A DNA stretch of 64,000 bases from Shinella sp. XGS7 (GCF_020535565.1 NZ_CP084758.1:2803001-2867000); one strand, 5' to 3'. Shown: positions 53,782 through 63,506, counted from the stretch's first letter. Made by a program: numbers and translations. Notes: a model not told the origin generated them from the letters alone.

Positions 53782-53810
53782 TTGACGGTTTTCACATCGT
53801 GGATGTGAAT
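53782..53810 (+). promoter_or_regulatory. icd promoter region with operator-like dyad
   Basis: TTGACG at 53782-53787 is a fair -35. The spacer and -10 zone are occupied by a perfect inverted repeat, TTCACATC-GTG-GATGTGAA (53791-53809), well placed to block RNA polymerase. The -10 (GTGAAT) is weak. The regulator is unknown. Confidence 0.5.
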
Positions 53811-53917
53811 TGCAGGAAAATGCGCCGCAGTGTCGCGCCCCGGGGTGTCCCGGCCGCGGCCTGTCTTTCATGTGCCCGACTGCCTGATGCGGCGGGCTCC
53901 ACACCAGGACAAGAACC

Positions 53918-56155
53918 ATGAGCACCCAGCAGCCCGACATCATCTACACGCTCACCGACGAGGCCCCTCTGCTGGCCACGGCGGGCTTCCTGCCCATCAT
54001 GCAAACCTTCGCCGAGCCGGCCGGCATCAAGGTGGGCACCAGCGACATCTCGGTGGCTGGCCGCATCCTGGGCGCCTTTGCCGACTACCTGAGCGAAGAG
54101 CAGCGCGTGTCGGACAACCTGGCCGAGCTGGGCAAGCTGACGCTCAAGCCGCACGCCAACATCATCAAGCTGCCCAATATCAGCGCCTCGGTGGCCCAGC
54201 TCAAGGCGGCCATCAAGGAACTGCAGGACAAGGGCTACAAGATCCCCGACTTCCCCGAGAAGCCGGAGACCGATGAGCAGAAGGACATCCGCGCCCGCTA
54301 CAACAAGTGCATCGGCTCGGCCGTGAACCCGGTGCTGCGCGAAGGCAACTCCGACCGCCGCGCGCCCAAGGCCGTCAAGGAATACGCCCGCAAGAACCCG
54401 CACAGCATGGCCGAGTGGAGCCAGGCCTCGCGCTCGCATGTCTCGCACATGCACGCCGGCGACTTCTATCACGGCGAAAAGTCCATGACCCTGGACCGCG
54501 CCCGCACCGTCAAGATGGAACTGCTGACCAAGAGCGGCAAGACCATCGTGCTCAAGCCCAAGGTCGCGCTGCAGGACCGCGAGATCATCGACTCCATGTT
54601 CATGAGCAAGAAGGCCCTGCTGGCCTTCTATGAAAAGGAGATCGAGGACGCGCACAAGACCGGCGTGATGTTCTCGCTGCACGTCAAGGCCACCATGATG
54701 AAGGTCTCGCACCCCATCGTGTTCGGCCACTGCGTGAAGATCTTCTACAAGGAAGCCTTCGAGAAGCACGGCAAGCTCTTTGACGAGCTGGGCGTGAACG
54801 TGAACAACGGCATGGTCGATCTCTACAACAAGATCGCTACCCTGCCCAGCGCCAAGCAAGAAGAGATCAAGCGCGACCTGCACGCCTGCCACGAGCACCG
54901 CCCCGAGCTGGCCATGGTGGACTCGGCCAAGGGCATCACCAACTTCCACTCGCCCAACGACATCATCGTCGACGCCTCCATGCCCGCGATGATCCGCGCC
55001 GGCGGCAAGATGTATGGCGCCGATGGCCGCCTGAAGGACGTGAAGGCCGTGATGCCCGAGTCGACCTTCGCCCGCATCTACCAGGAGATGATCAACTTCT
55101 GCAAGTGGCACGGCGCCTTCGATCCCAAGACCATGGGCACGGTGCCCAACGTCGGCCTGATGGCCCAGCAGGCCGAGGAATACGGCTCGCACGACAAGAC
55201 CTTCGAGATCCCCGAAGACGGCGTGGCCAACATCACCGACCTGGAAACCGGCGAAGTGCTGATGAGCCAGGACGTGGAGCAGGGCGACATCTGGCGCATG
55301 TGCCAGGTCAAGGACGCCGCCATCCGCGACTGGGTCAAGCTGGCCGTCAACCGCGCCCGCAACTCCGGCATGCCGGTCGTCTTCTGGCTGGACCAGTACC
55401 GCCCGCACGAGGCGCAGCTGATCACCAAGGTCAAGATGTACCTGCACGAGCACAACACCACCGGCCTGGACATCCAGATCATGAGCCAGGTGCGCGCCAT
55501 GCGCTACACGCTGGAGCGCGTGATCCGCGGCATGGACACCATCAGCGCCACCGGCAACATCCTGCGCGACTACCTGACCGACCTGTTCCCCATCATGGAA
55601 CTGGGCACCTCGGCCAAGATGCTGTCCATCGTGCCCCTGATGGCCGGCGGCGGCATGTACGAGACCGGTGCGGGCGGCTCGGCCCCCAAGCATGTGCAGC
55701 AGCTGGTGGAAGAGAACCACCTGCGCTGGGATTCGCTGGGTGAGTTCCTGGCCCTGGCCGTGAGCCTGGAAGACCTGGGCCTGAAGAACAACAACCCCAA
55801 GGCCAAGGTGCTGGCCAAGACCCTGGACGCGGCCACCGGCAAGCTGCTGGACAACCGCAAGGGTCCCAGCCCCAAGACCGGCGAGCTGGACAACCGCGGC
55901 AGCCAGTTCTACCTGGCCCTGTACTGGGCCCAGGAACTGGCCGCCCAGACCGAGGATGCCGAGCTGGCCAAGCACTTCGCCCCCCTGGCCAAGGCCCTGA
56001 CGGAGAACGAGCAGACCATCGTCAAGGAGCTGGCCGAGGTGCAGGGCAAGCCGGTGGACATCGGCGGCTACTACCAGCCCGACAGCGCCAAGCTGGCCGC
56101 CGTGATGCGTCCCTCCAAGACCTTCAACGCCGCGCTGGCCGCCCTGCGCGGCTGA
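53918..56155 (+). CDS. icd: Isocitrate dehydrogenase, NADP-dependent, monomeric type
   Basis: 745 residues, matching the ~740 of the monomeric IDH family, unrelated in length to the ~415-residue dimeric enzyme. It oxidatively decarboxylates isocitrate to 2-oxoglutarate in the citric acid cycle. Seen: [20 protein letters not shown] at the N-terminus, [21 protein letters not shown] with the substrate-binding Ser and Arg residues, [32 protein letters not shown], and [20 protein letters not shown] near the C-terminus, all family hallmarks. It is monocistronic, with an operator-like dyad upstream and a terminator downstream. Confidence 0.97.
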   Translation: MSTQQPDIIYTLTDEAPLLATAGFLPIMQTFAEPAGIKVGTSDISVAGRILGAFADYLSEEQRVSDNLAELGKLTLKPHANIIKLPNISASVAQLKAAIKELQDKGYKIPDFPEKPETDEQKDIRARYNKCIGSAVNPVLREGNSDRRAPKAVKEYARKNPHSMAEWSQASRSHVSHMHAGDFYHGEKSMTLDRARTVKMELLTKSGKTIVLKPKVALQDREIIDSMFMSKKALLAFYEKEIEDAHKTGVMFSLHVKATMMKVSHPIVFGHCVKIFYKEAFEKHGKLFDELGVNVNNGMVDLYNKIATLPSAKQEEIKRDLHACHEHRPELAMVDSAKGITNFHSPNDIIVDASMPAMIRAGGKMYGADGRLKDVKAVMPESTFARIYQEMINFCKWHGAFDPKTMGTVPNVGLMAQQAEEYGSHDKTFEIPEDGVANITDLETGEVLMSQDVEQGDIWRMCQVKDAAIRDWVKLAVNRARNSGMPVVFWLDQYRPHEAQLITKVKMYLHEHNTTGLDIQIMSQVRAMRYTLERVIRGMDTISATGNILRDYLTDLFPIMELGTSAKMLSIVPLMAGGGMYETGAGGSAPKHVQQLVEENHLRWDSLGEFLALAVSLEDLGLKNNNPKAKVLAKTLDAATGKLLDNRKGPSPKTGELDNRGSQFYLALYWAQELAAQTEDAELAKHFAPLAKALTENEQTIVKELAEVQGKPVDIGGYYQPDSAKLAAVMRPSKTFNAALAALRG

Positions 56156-56194
56156 GCCTGAACAGCGCCGCCGCGGCGCTGGGCGCTTGAACCA

Positions 56195-56229
56195 GGCGCG
56201 CGAACCCGCAAGGGCTCGCGCGCCTTTTT
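56195..56229 (+). terminator. Rho-independent terminator after icd
   Basis: GGCGCGCGA / TCGCGCGCC forms a 9-bp stem with an inner ACCCGCAAGGGC loop that can pair further, followed by TTTTT. Confidence 0.85.
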
Positions 56230-56292
56230 CATGGCCGGGGCGAGGGCTCTAGACTTGAGCCTCGCCTTCCTGAGCATCGAGAGGATTTCAAG

Positions 56293-56508
56293 ATGAGAGC
56301 CGCGCTGAGCATTCTGGGTCTGGTGGTCGTGCTCACCATCGTGCTGCTGATGAGCAAGAAGCAGATGCAGCAGGCCCTGCCCAGGGCGCAGCCATCCGCC
56401 GCCTCGGCGCCCGCCGTGCCTGCTGCGCCTGATCCGGCAGCCCTGGGCCGCCAGGTGCAGGACAGCCTGGAGCAGGCCCAGCGCCGCGCCTCGGACGCAG
56501 CACCCTGA
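56293..56508 (+). CDS. Small single-pass membrane protein
   Basis: 71 residues: one N-terminal helix (ALSILGLVVVLTIVLLMSKK), a Pro/Ala-rich linker and a C-terminal charged helix (LGRQVQDSLEQAQRRASD). A GAGAGGA ribosome site precedes the ATG. No family is recognised. It is convergent with the next gene. Confidence 0.6.
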   Translation: MRAALSILGLVVVLTIVLLMSKKQMQQALPRAQPSAASAPAVPAAPDPAALGRQVQDSLEQAQRRASDAAP

Positions 56509-56515
56509 AGAAGCC

Positions 56516-58030
56516 TCAGCGGCCGGCCGCGGGCAGGTGCAGGCCGGCGTGCCGGGCCAGGCCGGCCCAGCTCCAGCCCCGGCCCAGCAGCAGGCAGCGC
56601 GTGTGCAGGTCCTCGCGCTGCTGTGGCCCGTCCAGCGTCCGGCCCAGGGCCTGCAGGCGCTTGTGACGCAGATCCACATAGCCCCAGTCGTGCTCGCGGC
56701 TCAGCGCCAGCCACAGGGCATGGGCGCCCTCGGACTGGCGCGCGCCGCTGATCAGGCACCAGCCCGACTCGCGCAAGGCCCAGCGGTAGAGCGCGCCCGC
56801 CAGGCCGCGGCGCTGGTAGGCCGCGCGGTAGCGCGAGTGCGGCGCGCGCAGGTGCCGGTCGGCCCGGCGGTCCAGCTCCACCAGGCGGTTGAACACCGTG
56901 TAGCCCGCCAGGCGCTGACGGGCGATGTCCTCCACATAGAGGTAGAGCTCGCCATCGGCCATGCGCTGGCGCAGCAGCAGATCGGGCGGGCCGAAGTCGC
57001 GGCCGGGCAGGCCGTGCAGCGGGTCGCCGGGGCGCTGCAGCCGCGCCTGCAGGGCGTCCAGCTCGCGCTCCAGCTCCTCGGGCGGGAGCTGAACGTCGGT
57101 GCGCAGGGTCAGGGGGCGGGGTGCGGGCAGGCGGTCGGCGGCCGCGCTCATGGCTCGGCCCCCGGGGCTCCAGAAGCCGCTGCGCAGGGCCGCGGGCCGC
57201 GCGCAAGCACGCACGCGGGCGCTGCTGGGCCAGGCCTCGGTGCGCACGTCCAGGCCGGCATAGATGCCATAGCCCGGGCCGGCCTCCAGCGGCCCCTCGG
57301 TCAGCAGGCACTCGCCGGCCTTGATGGCGCCGGCGGCCCGTATGCCCTCGCGGGCGCGTATGCCCCAGCCGGCCTGCACATGGCCGCCGCCGTGCAGGGC
57401 CTGGCCGACCTCGATGCCCTGGGCCACCCGCAGATCGGCGCCGCAGCGCAGCTCGCCACCGACCCAGAGGCCGCGCTCGCAGTCCAGCCGGCCCGCCACG
57501 CTCAGGGCGCCGCCGGTGCGCAGCGGGCCGGCCAGCTGCAGCGCGCCGCCCAGCTCCAGATCCCAGCCGGCGCGCAGCTCGCCGCCGCCCTGCAGGGAGC
57601 CGGCCACGGCCATGCCCCAGTCGGCGCGGATGTCGCCGCCCGCCGTGAGGCTGGCGCCGCAGACGATGGCGGCCCCGCTGCGCAGGGCGGCGCCCACCTG
57701 CAGATCGCCGCCCACCTGCAGGCCGGCGTCGGCCTGCAGGCTGGCGCCGCAATGCAAGCGGCCCGCCACCCGCAGCGGGCCGCGCACGCGCAGGCTGCCG
57801 GCAAAGACCAGGGCCTCGGCCTCCAGGCCGTCGAGCTGCAGCAGGGCGTCGGTGGGGCCGAACTGCGCCAGCAGCCAGCAGGCGTCGTCGACGCGGCCCT
57901 GCTGCACCAGGGCGTCCAGCAGGGCCTGGTAGTCGCTGCTGCTGTCGGGGCGCTGGCGGTGCCGCAGATACCAGCGCAGGCCTTCGGCGCAGGGGCGCTT
58001 GGCCTTGACGAAATTCTTCGTGAGTTCCAT
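56516..58030 (-). CDS. Bactofilin-like repeat protein fused to a GNAT-type acetyltransferase domain
   Basis: 504 residues. After a helical N-terminus (MELTKNFVKAKRPCAEGLRW), residues ~70-270 consist of ~12-residue repeats of the form V-G-L---G-L-AG--L (GDLQVGAALRSGAAIVCGAS, RAGWDLELGGALQLAGPLRT), the pattern of a right-handed beta-helix as in polymer-forming bactofilins. Residues ~380-500 read RRGLAGALYRWALRESGWCL ISGARQS, an acetyl-CoA-loop-like GNAT motif. The two parts share one frame with no stop. The product is presumably cytosolic; the substrate is unknown. The start at 58030 is the only one that keeps the N-terminal helix. Confidence 0.7.
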   Translation of the reverse strand: MELTKNFVKAKRPCAEGLRWYLRHRQRPDSSSDYQALLDALVQQGRVDDACWLLAQFGPTDALLQLDGLEAEALVFAGSLRVRGPLRVAGRLHCGASLQADAGLQVGGDLQVGAALRSGAAIVCGASLTAGGDIRADWGMAVAGSLQGGGELRAGWDLELGGALQLAGPLRTGGALSVAGRLDCERGLWVGGELRCGADLRVAQGIEVGQALHGGGHVQAGWGIRAREGIRAAGAIKAGECLLTEGPLEAGPGYGIYAGLDVRTEAWPSSARVRACARPAALRSGFWSPGGRAMSAAADRLPAPRPLTLRTDVQLPPEELERELDALQARLQRPGDPLHGLPGRDFGPPDLLLRQRMADGELYLYVEDIARQRLAGYTVFNRLVELDRRADRHLRAPHSRYRAAYQRRGLAGALYRWALRESGWCLISGARQSEGAHALWLALSREHDWGYVDLRHKRLQALGRTLDGPQQREDLHTRCLLLGRGWSWAGLARHAGLHLPAAGR

Positions 58031-58388
58031 GACGGTCGAATCCTCGGAATGGGCGTGAGCTCAGAACACGCGACCGGGTCGGCCCGGCGCCGGCAGCTGC
58101 CAGCGCGCAATGGATCAGGAAACAGTCAGCTCAGGCCCCGGTCGCTCCGCACAGGCCGTGCGGGTGGCGCCGGCTCAGGCCAGGTGGCCGGAGCGTGCCG
58201 CCCGCACGGCGGCGGAAAGCACGGCCGTGACACCGCTCAGGCTGGCGGCGTGGCTGGGCCGCCCGGCGCAGGCCGCGGGCGCACGACGGGCCGCTGCGAG
58301 AGCAGGGCAGGCGTCAATGGGCGAGGGGCGGCGAGGCATGGTGGCGGAAGCTCGGGCTGGGGATTCAGGCCGTGGATTGTGGCAGAGC
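58031..58388. other. 358-base gap without a convincing gene
   Basis: High-GC sequence between two minus-strand genes. Frames crossing it are Arg/Ala/Pro-rich and lack ribosome sites. It must hold the promoter of the bactofilin/GNAT gene; no clear hexamers or hairpins were identified. Confidence 0.5.
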
Positions 58389-59417
58389 CTACGCCCGCAA
58401 GGCTTCGGCCAGCGCACGCACGCTCAAGGGCGCGCAGCCCTCGGCATGGTTGCTGATGCTGATATAGGCCTTGTGGCCGGCGCCGGCCGTGCCGCGTATC
58501 ACCCGGGCCAGGGCCTCACGGGTATCGGGGTCGGGGTCCAGCATGCGGTCGAAGTCGCCGTACTTGCGGCCCGCGTCCTCATAGCCATAGGGGCCGTGCA
58601 GACGGTTGAGGTTCCAGCGGCAGACCAGGGGGCCGGGCCAGAGCGCGCGCAGCAGGGGCAGCTGCTGGGTCAGGGGCGGCAGCTTGGGGTGCAAGCCCAG
58701 GCAGTAGGTGGCGCCGGCCTCGCGCAGCACGGCGGCAAAGTCCGGCGTGAGCCATTCGGGGTCGCGCACCTCCACGGCGATCACGCCCTCGGGCGTGGCG
58801 CTGCGCAGATCGGGCAGGGCGCGCAGCAGGCGGCGCAGGCGCTCCAGCTGCTCGGGCATGCGCGCCAGCATCTGGGGCGTGAGCGGGCTGAGCTGGAAGA
58901 CCAGGGCGCCGATCTTGGGGCCCAGGCCCTCGAGCGCCGGCTGCACGAACTCCTGCAGGGCCAGGGTGGGGTCGAGGAAGACGGGGTTGAGCTGCTGGCC
59001 GCGGCCGCTGCCCTCGGCGCGCACCTGGGCATCGGCCACCAGGCTAGGCGCCTTGACGGTGAAGCGGAAGTCCGCCGGCACCTGGGCCGCGTAGCGCTCG
59101 TACTGGCTGGCGCTCAAGGGACGGTAGAAGCCGCGGTCCAGGCTCACGCCGCGATGCAGGGGCTGCTGGGCATAGGCGGCCAGGCCGTGGCGCGAGAGCA
59201 GGCTCTCGGCGTAGGCCTTGTCCCAGACCAGGCCGGCCCAGCCGGGATAGCTCCAGGAGGAACCGCCCAGATGGATCTCGCGGGGCAGGGCGGCGGCCAG
59301 GGCGCGCTGGGCCTCGTCCACGGGCTGCGGCCTCACTTTCAGGCCGGGCGGGGCCGGCGCGGGCTCGGGCGCAGCGGCCGGGGCCAGCAGCTCCTCGGGA
59401 AACAGGGCGTCTTGCAT
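58389..59417 (-). CDS. DUF72 family protein (YecE-like)
   Basis: 342 residues with a TIM-barrel-like pattern. Seen: REIHLGGSSWSYPGWAGLVW, FRFTVKAPSLVADAQ, LGPKIGALVFQLSP, VIAVEVRDPEWLTPDFAAVL, and the closing KAYISISNHAEGCAP in which the Asn is conserved. The N-terminal ~40 residues are a Pro/Ala-rich extension. DUF72 proteins are widespread and of unknown function. It is divergent from tadA with 47 bases between the starts. Confidence 0.85.
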   Translation of the reverse strand: MQDALFPEELLAPAAAPEPAPAPPGLKVRPQPVDEAQRALAAALPREIHLGGSSWSYPGWAGLVWDKAYAESLLSRHGLAAYAQQPLHRGVSLDRGFYRPLSASQYERYAAQVPADFRFTVKAPSLVADAQVRAEGSGRGQQLNPVFLDPTLALQEFVQPALEGLGPKIGALVFQLSPLTPQMLARMPEQLERLRRLLRALPDLRSATPEGVIAVEVRDPEWLTPDFAAVLREAGATYCLGLHPKLPPLTQQLPLLRALWPGPLVCRWNLNRLHGPYGYEDAGRKYGDFDRMLDPDPDTREALARVIRGTAGAGHKAYISISNHAEGCAPLSVRALAEALRA

Positions 59418-59464
59418 ACGGGCGCAAGGATAGCGGCCCGCCGCTTGCTACACTGCCCGGCCTC

Positions 59465-60028
59465 ATGCAAAACCTGAGCCCCAACCCCGCCGACGAGTAC
59501 GCCATGCGTCTGGCCCTGGACCAGGCGCACAACGCCTTGCTGGTGGGTGAGGTGCCGGTGGGCGCCGTCATCATGCGGGCCGGCCAGGTGATCGCCACCG
59601 GCTACAACCGGCCCATCACCACGCACGACCCCACGGCCCATGCCGAGATCGTGGCCCTGCGCCACGCGGCCTCCCTGCTGGGCAACTACCGCCTGCCGGA
59701 GTGCGAGCTCTTCGTGACCCTGGAGCCCTGCGCCATGTGCGCCATGGCCATGATGCATGCGCGGCTCAAGCGCGTGGTCTTTGCCGCGCCCGATCCCAAG
59801 ACCGGGGTGGCGGGCTCGGTGCTCGATCTCTTCGGGCAGAAGCAGCTCAACCACCACACCCATATCGTCGGCGGCGTGCTGGCCGAGCCCTCGGCGCGAC
59901 TGCTGCGCGAGTTCTTTGCCGAGCGCCGCGCCGCCGCCCGCCAGCGTCGCCTGGCGGCCCAGGCCTGCGCGGCTGATACCCCCATTCCCACCGGCGACGC
60001 CATCCACCTGGACCCCGATCAACCATGA
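59465..60028 (+). CDS. tadA: tRNA-specific adenosine deaminase TadA
   Basis: 187 residues. It converts A34 to inosine in tRNA-Arg(ACG). Seen: the zinc-binding and catalytic HAEIVALRHA motif and LEPCAMCAMAMMHARLKRVV with PCxxC, plus NHHTHIVGGVLAEPSARLL and a basic C-terminal helix (FFAERRAAARQRR). The last ~20 residues are an extra tail. The stop overlaps the ldcA start (ATGA), so the two are coupled. Confidence 0.95.
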   Translation: MQNLSPNPADEYAMRLALDQAHNALLVGEVPVGAVIMRAGQVIATGYNRPITTHDPTAHAEIVALRHAASLLGNYRLPECELFVTLEPCAMCAMAMMHARLKRVVFAAPDPKTGVAGSVLDLFGQKQLNHHTHIVGGVLAEPSARLLREFFAERRAAARQRRLAAQACAADTPIPTGDAIHLDPDQP

Positions 60029-61047
60029 GCTCCCTGACCCTCTACACCCCCGCCGGCGTGCTGGCCAAGAGCCAGCCTCTCAAGCGCGCCGCCAAGCGCC
60101 TGGGTCAGCTCGGCTTCGAGGTCGAGATCGATGCCGACGCGCTGGCCCGCCATCAGCGCTTCGCGGGCGATGACGCCACGCGCCTGGCGGCCCTGCACCG
60201 CGTGGCCGAGGCCGCGCCCTCGGTGGCCCTGGCCAGCCGGGGCGGCTACGGCCTGACCCGCCTGCTGGACCAGATCGACTGGGCCTTGCTGGCGCGCGCC
60301 GTGGAGCGCGGCACGCGCTGGGTGGGTCACAGCGATCTGACCTCCCTGCATCTGGGCCTGCTGGCCCATACCAAGCTGCGCAGCGCCGAGGCCTTCGGCC
60401 TGTGGGCCGGGCCCCTGGCCTGCGACGACTTCGGTCGCGAGGAGGCCGAGGGCGGCGTGGACGAGATCACCCGCGACTGCTTTGTGGAGGCCATGCAGGG
60501 CCTGCTGGAGGCCGTGGGCTTTCGCACCGAGGCGGGCTTCGACGGCCTGCAGGCGCGCGGCACGCTCTGGGGCGGCAATCTCTGCGTGCTGAACTCCCTG
60601 CTGGGCACGCCGCACTTCCCCAAGATCAAGGGCGGCATCCTCTTTCTGGAAGACGTGAACGAGCACCCCTACCGCGTGGAGCGCATGCTGCTGCAGCTAG
60701 CCCAGGCCGGCGTGCTGCAGGCGCAGAAGGCCGTGGTGCTGGGCGAGTTCAGCGCCTGGAAGAAGTCGCCGCTGGACCGCGGCTACACGCTCAAGAGCGC
60801 CATCGCCGCGGTGCGCGAGCGCTGCCCGGGTCTGCCCATCCTGACAGGCCTGCCCTTCGGCCATGTGCCCACCAAGGTCTGCCTGCCGGTGGGTGCCAAG
60901 GTGGATCTGGTGGTGCAGGGCCGCGACGCCCTGATGATCTGGGGGCCAGACCCGGCGCACCACCACCATCACGATTGCGACGAGCACTGCGATCACGCGC
61001 CGGCCGCAGCGGCCGCGTCCGCCAAGAGCAAGCGCAGCCCCCGGTAA
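60025..61047 (+). CDS. ldcA: Muramoyltetrapeptide (LD-) carboxypeptidase, S66 family
   Basis: 340 residues. It removes the terminal D-Ala from murein tetrapeptides in cytosolic recycling. Seen: the ASRGGYGLTRLLDQIDW element, WVGHSDLTSLHLGLL with the nucleophile Ser, LWGGNLCVLNSLLGTPHFP, FLEDVNEHPYRVERML with the catalytic Glu, and GLPFGHVPTKVCLPVGAKV with the His. The C-terminal tail is odd: residues 312-324 read HHHHHDCDEHCDH, followed by a low-complexity basic end, a likely metal-binding extension outside the S66 fold. It is coupled to tadA. Confidence 0.9.
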   Translation: MSSLTLYTPAGVLAKSQPLKRAAKRLGQLGFEVEIDADALARHQRFAGDDATRLAALHRVAEAAPSVALASRGGYGLTRLLDQIDWALLARAVERGTRWVGHSDLTSLHLGLLAHTKLRSAEAFGLWAGPLACDDFGREEAEGGVDEITRDCFVEAMQGLLEAVGFRTEAGFDGLQARGTLWGGNLCVLNSLLGTPHFPKIKGGILFLEDVNEHPYRVERMLLQLAQAGVLQAQKAVVLGEFSAWKKSPLDRGYTLKSAIAAVRERCPGLPILTGLPFGHVPTKVCLPVGAKVDLVVQGRDALMIWGPDPAHHHHHDCDEHCDHAPAAAAASAKSKRSPR

Positions 61048-61238
61048 AACCCGTAGGCTGCAGCCGCGGGCAAAATGCGCCCGCAAAGCCCTTATGATGG
61101 CGACCCTTGCCCCCTGAGCCCGCGGCCACCAGTCGCGACGTCCGGGGGGCTCGTTGTTTTTCATGGGTGCCCGTCGATGCTCCAACCCCCGGAGCTTGCC
61201 GCCTGCGCCCGCGTTCTCGAAGAAGAGGATTGGTTCGC

Positions 61239-63497
61239 ATGCAAGGGCATCCCCGATTCGCCGTGCTGCGCGGCATGGGCCTGGCGCTGGCCGCCACGGC
61301 CATGCTGGTGCTCAGCGGCTGCAACAACAGCCCCTATGAGCAAGGTGCGGCCAAGTCCAACACCATCTACAACTCCTTCGACGAGCGCTCTCCGCGCTAT
61401 CTGGACCCGACCGCCTCCTACAGCAATCCGGAGTCGGTCTACACCTACCAGATCTACGAGCCGCTCTACGCCTACCACTACCTGAAGCGGCCCTACCAGC
61501 TGGTGCCCAAGGTGGCCGAGAAGGTGGTGCGCCCCTACTACCTGGACAAGAACGGCCAGCGCCTGCCGGACGATGCGCCGGCCGAGCAGATCGCGCAGTC
61601 GGTCTATGACATCCCGATCAAGCAGGGCATCAAGTACCAGCCGCACCCGGCCCTGGCGGTGGACGAGAAGGGCAACTACCTCTACCACCACCTGACGCGC
61701 GAACAGCTGGGCGACAAGCGTTCGCCCTGGGACTTCCCGGTGCAGGGCACGCGCGAGATGGTGGCCGAGGACTATGTCTACGCCATCAAGCGCCACGCCA
61801 CGCCGCGTATCGAGGCGCCGGTCTATGCCGTGTTCTCGGAATACGTGCTGGGGCTCAAGGAGTATGGGCAACGGGTCCGCGAGGAGAACGCCAAGCTGCT
61901 CAAGGACCTGCCGGAGTCCATCCGCGACAAGCCCTTCCTTGACTTCCGCCAGTGGCCGCTGGAAGGCGCCCAGGCCCTGGACAAATACACCTTGCGCGTG
62001 CGCATCAAGGGCAAGTATCCGCAGTGGCAGTACTGGATGGCCATGACCTTCATCGCGCCGCTGCCCTGGGAGGCCGATGCCTTCTACGCCCAGCCCGGCA
62101 TGGCCGAGAACAGCATGTCGCTGAATCAGTGGCCCATCGGCACAGGCCCCTACATGATGACCGAGTACGTGCAGGACCGGCGCCATGTGATGAAGCGCAA
62201 CCCCAATTACCGCGGCGAGCCCTATCCCTGCGAAGGCTCGGACGCCGACCGCCAGGCCGGCCTGCTGGATGACTGCGGCAAGACCATGCCCTTCGCCGAC
62301 ACCATCGTCTCCACCATCGTCAAGGAGAAGGTGCCGCGCAAGGAGCTGTTCAAGCAGGGCTATCTGGATGTGCCCGAGATCGAACGGCCCGAGTGGGGCG
62401 TGGACTTCCAGGTCGATATGGACGACTCCGATGAGGTCAAGGCCGCCTACCAGGCCAAGGGCTTCAAGTTCCCCATGGCGACCGATATCAACAGCTGGTA
62501 CCTGGGCTTCAACTGGATGGACCCGGTGGTGGGCAAGGGTGACACGCCCGAGCAGCAGCGCAAGAACCGCAAGCTGCGCCAGGCCCTGTCCATCGCCATC
62601 GACTGGGAGGAGGGCTATGGCCGCATCTTCCGCAGCAAGGGTGGCGTGGCCGCGCATGGCCCGGTGCCGCCCGGCGTCTTCGGTTCGCGCGAGGACGAGC
62701 CCGGCAATTTCAACCCCGTGACCCACCATCTGGTGGAGGGCAAGGTGGTTCGCCGCCCCATCGAGGACGCGAAAAAGCTGCTGGCCGAGGCCGGCTATCC
62801 GGACGGCCGCGACGCCCAGACCGGCAAGCCCCTGGTGCTGAGCTATGACTACCAGCGCGCGCCGACGCCCGAGACCAAGGCCGAGCTGGACTGGATGGTC
62901 AAGCAGTTCGCCAAGCTGGACATCCAGCTGGAGATCCGCGCCACCGACTACAACCAGTTCCAGGACAAGGTGCACAAGGGCAAGCACCAGATCTTCTGGT
63001 GGGGCTGGCTGGCCGACTATCCCGACGCCGAGAACTTCCTCTTCCTGCTCTACGGACCCAATAGCAAGTCCAAGCACGAGGGCGAGAACACCGCCAACTA
63101 CGAGAACGCCGAGTACGACCGCCTCTACCGCCGCATGCAGACCCTGGAGGACGGGCCGGAGAAGCAGAAGGTGATCGACCAGATGGTGCAGATCGCTCGC
63201 GAAGACGCGCCCTGGGCCTGGGGCTACTGGCCCTATGTGGGCCTGGCCTTCCAGCCCTGGGTGCACAACGGCAAGCCCGGCATCATGATCCGTGACATGG
63301 CGCGCTACTACCGCATCGACCCGCAGCAGCGCGCGGCCAAGCAGGCCGAGTGGAACCGCCCCATCTGGTGGCCGCTGGGCCTGCTGCTGGCGGGCGCCCT
63401 CGCCATCATCTGGGCCACGCGACGCTCCTTCCGCGCCCGCGAGCTGGCCACGGCCAAGGGCTATGACACCGCACGTACCGGCCAAAGCGCCGCCTGA
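61239..63497 (+). CDS. ABC transporter substrate-binding lipoprotein, peptide type
   Basis: 752 residues. A lipoprotein signal (LALAATAMLVLSGC, lipobox LSGC with Cys28) is followed by the SBP family 5 fold (oligopeptide/nickel type): NSFDERSPRYLDPTASYSNP, MSLNQWPIGTGPYMMTEYVQ, RKLRQALSIAIDWEEGYGRI and WWGWLADYPDAENFLFLLYG. It is longer than the usual ~530-600, with extra inserts. It ends in a C-terminal membrane helix (IWWPLGLLLAGALAIIWATR) plus a short tail, so it may be anchored at both ends. The ATG at 61239 follows GAAGAGGA. The permease gene starts nine bases later. Confidence 0.9.
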   Translation: MQGHPRFAVLRGMGLALAATAMLVLSGCNNSPYEQGAAKSNTIYNSFDERSPRYLDPTASYSNPESVYTYQIYEPLYAYHYLKRPYQLVPKVAEKVVRPYYLDKNGQRLPDDAPAEQIAQSVYDIPIKQGIKYQPHPALAVDEKGNYLYHHLTREQLGDKRSPWDFPVQGTREMVAEDYVYAIKRHATPRIEAPVYAVFSEYVLGLKEYGQRVREENAKLLKDLPESIRDKPFLDFRQWPLEGAQALDKYTLRVRIKGKYPQWQYWMAMTFIAPLPWEADAFYAQPGMAENSMSLNQWPIGTGPYMMTEYVQDRRHVMKRNPNYRGEPYPCEGSDADRQAGLLDDCGKTMPFADTIVSTIVKEKVPRKELFKQGYLDVPEIERPEWGVDFQVDMDDSDEVKAAYQAKGFKFPMATDINSWYLGFNWMDPVVGKGDTPEQQRKNRKLRQALSIAIDWEEGYGRIFRSKGGVAAHGPVPPGVFGSREDEPGNFNPVTHHLVEGKVVRRPIEDAKKLLAEAGYPDGRDAQTGKPLVLSYDYQRAPTPETKAELDWMVKQFAKLDIQLEIRATDYNQFQDKVHKGKHQIFWWGWLADYPDAENFLFLLYGPNSKSKHEGENTANYENAEYDRLYRRMQTLEDGPEKQKVIDQMVQIAREDAPWAWGYWPYVGLAFQPWVHNGKPGIMIRDMARYYRIDPQQRAAKQAEWNRPIWWPLGLLLAGALAIIWATRRSFRARELATAKGYDTARTGQSAA

Positions 63498-63506
63498 GAC
63501 CGCACC

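Noticed and set aside
58110-59477. 455-codon plus-strand frame opposite the DUF72 gene
   Set aside because: Low-complexity Gly/Ala/Gln composition, no start signals, and the DUF72 gene on the other strand is well supported.
61060-61085. Hairpin GCGGGC...GCCCGC after ldcA as a terminator
   Set aside because: No T run follows the stem, and it lies far from the gene end and near a possible TATGAT promoter element.
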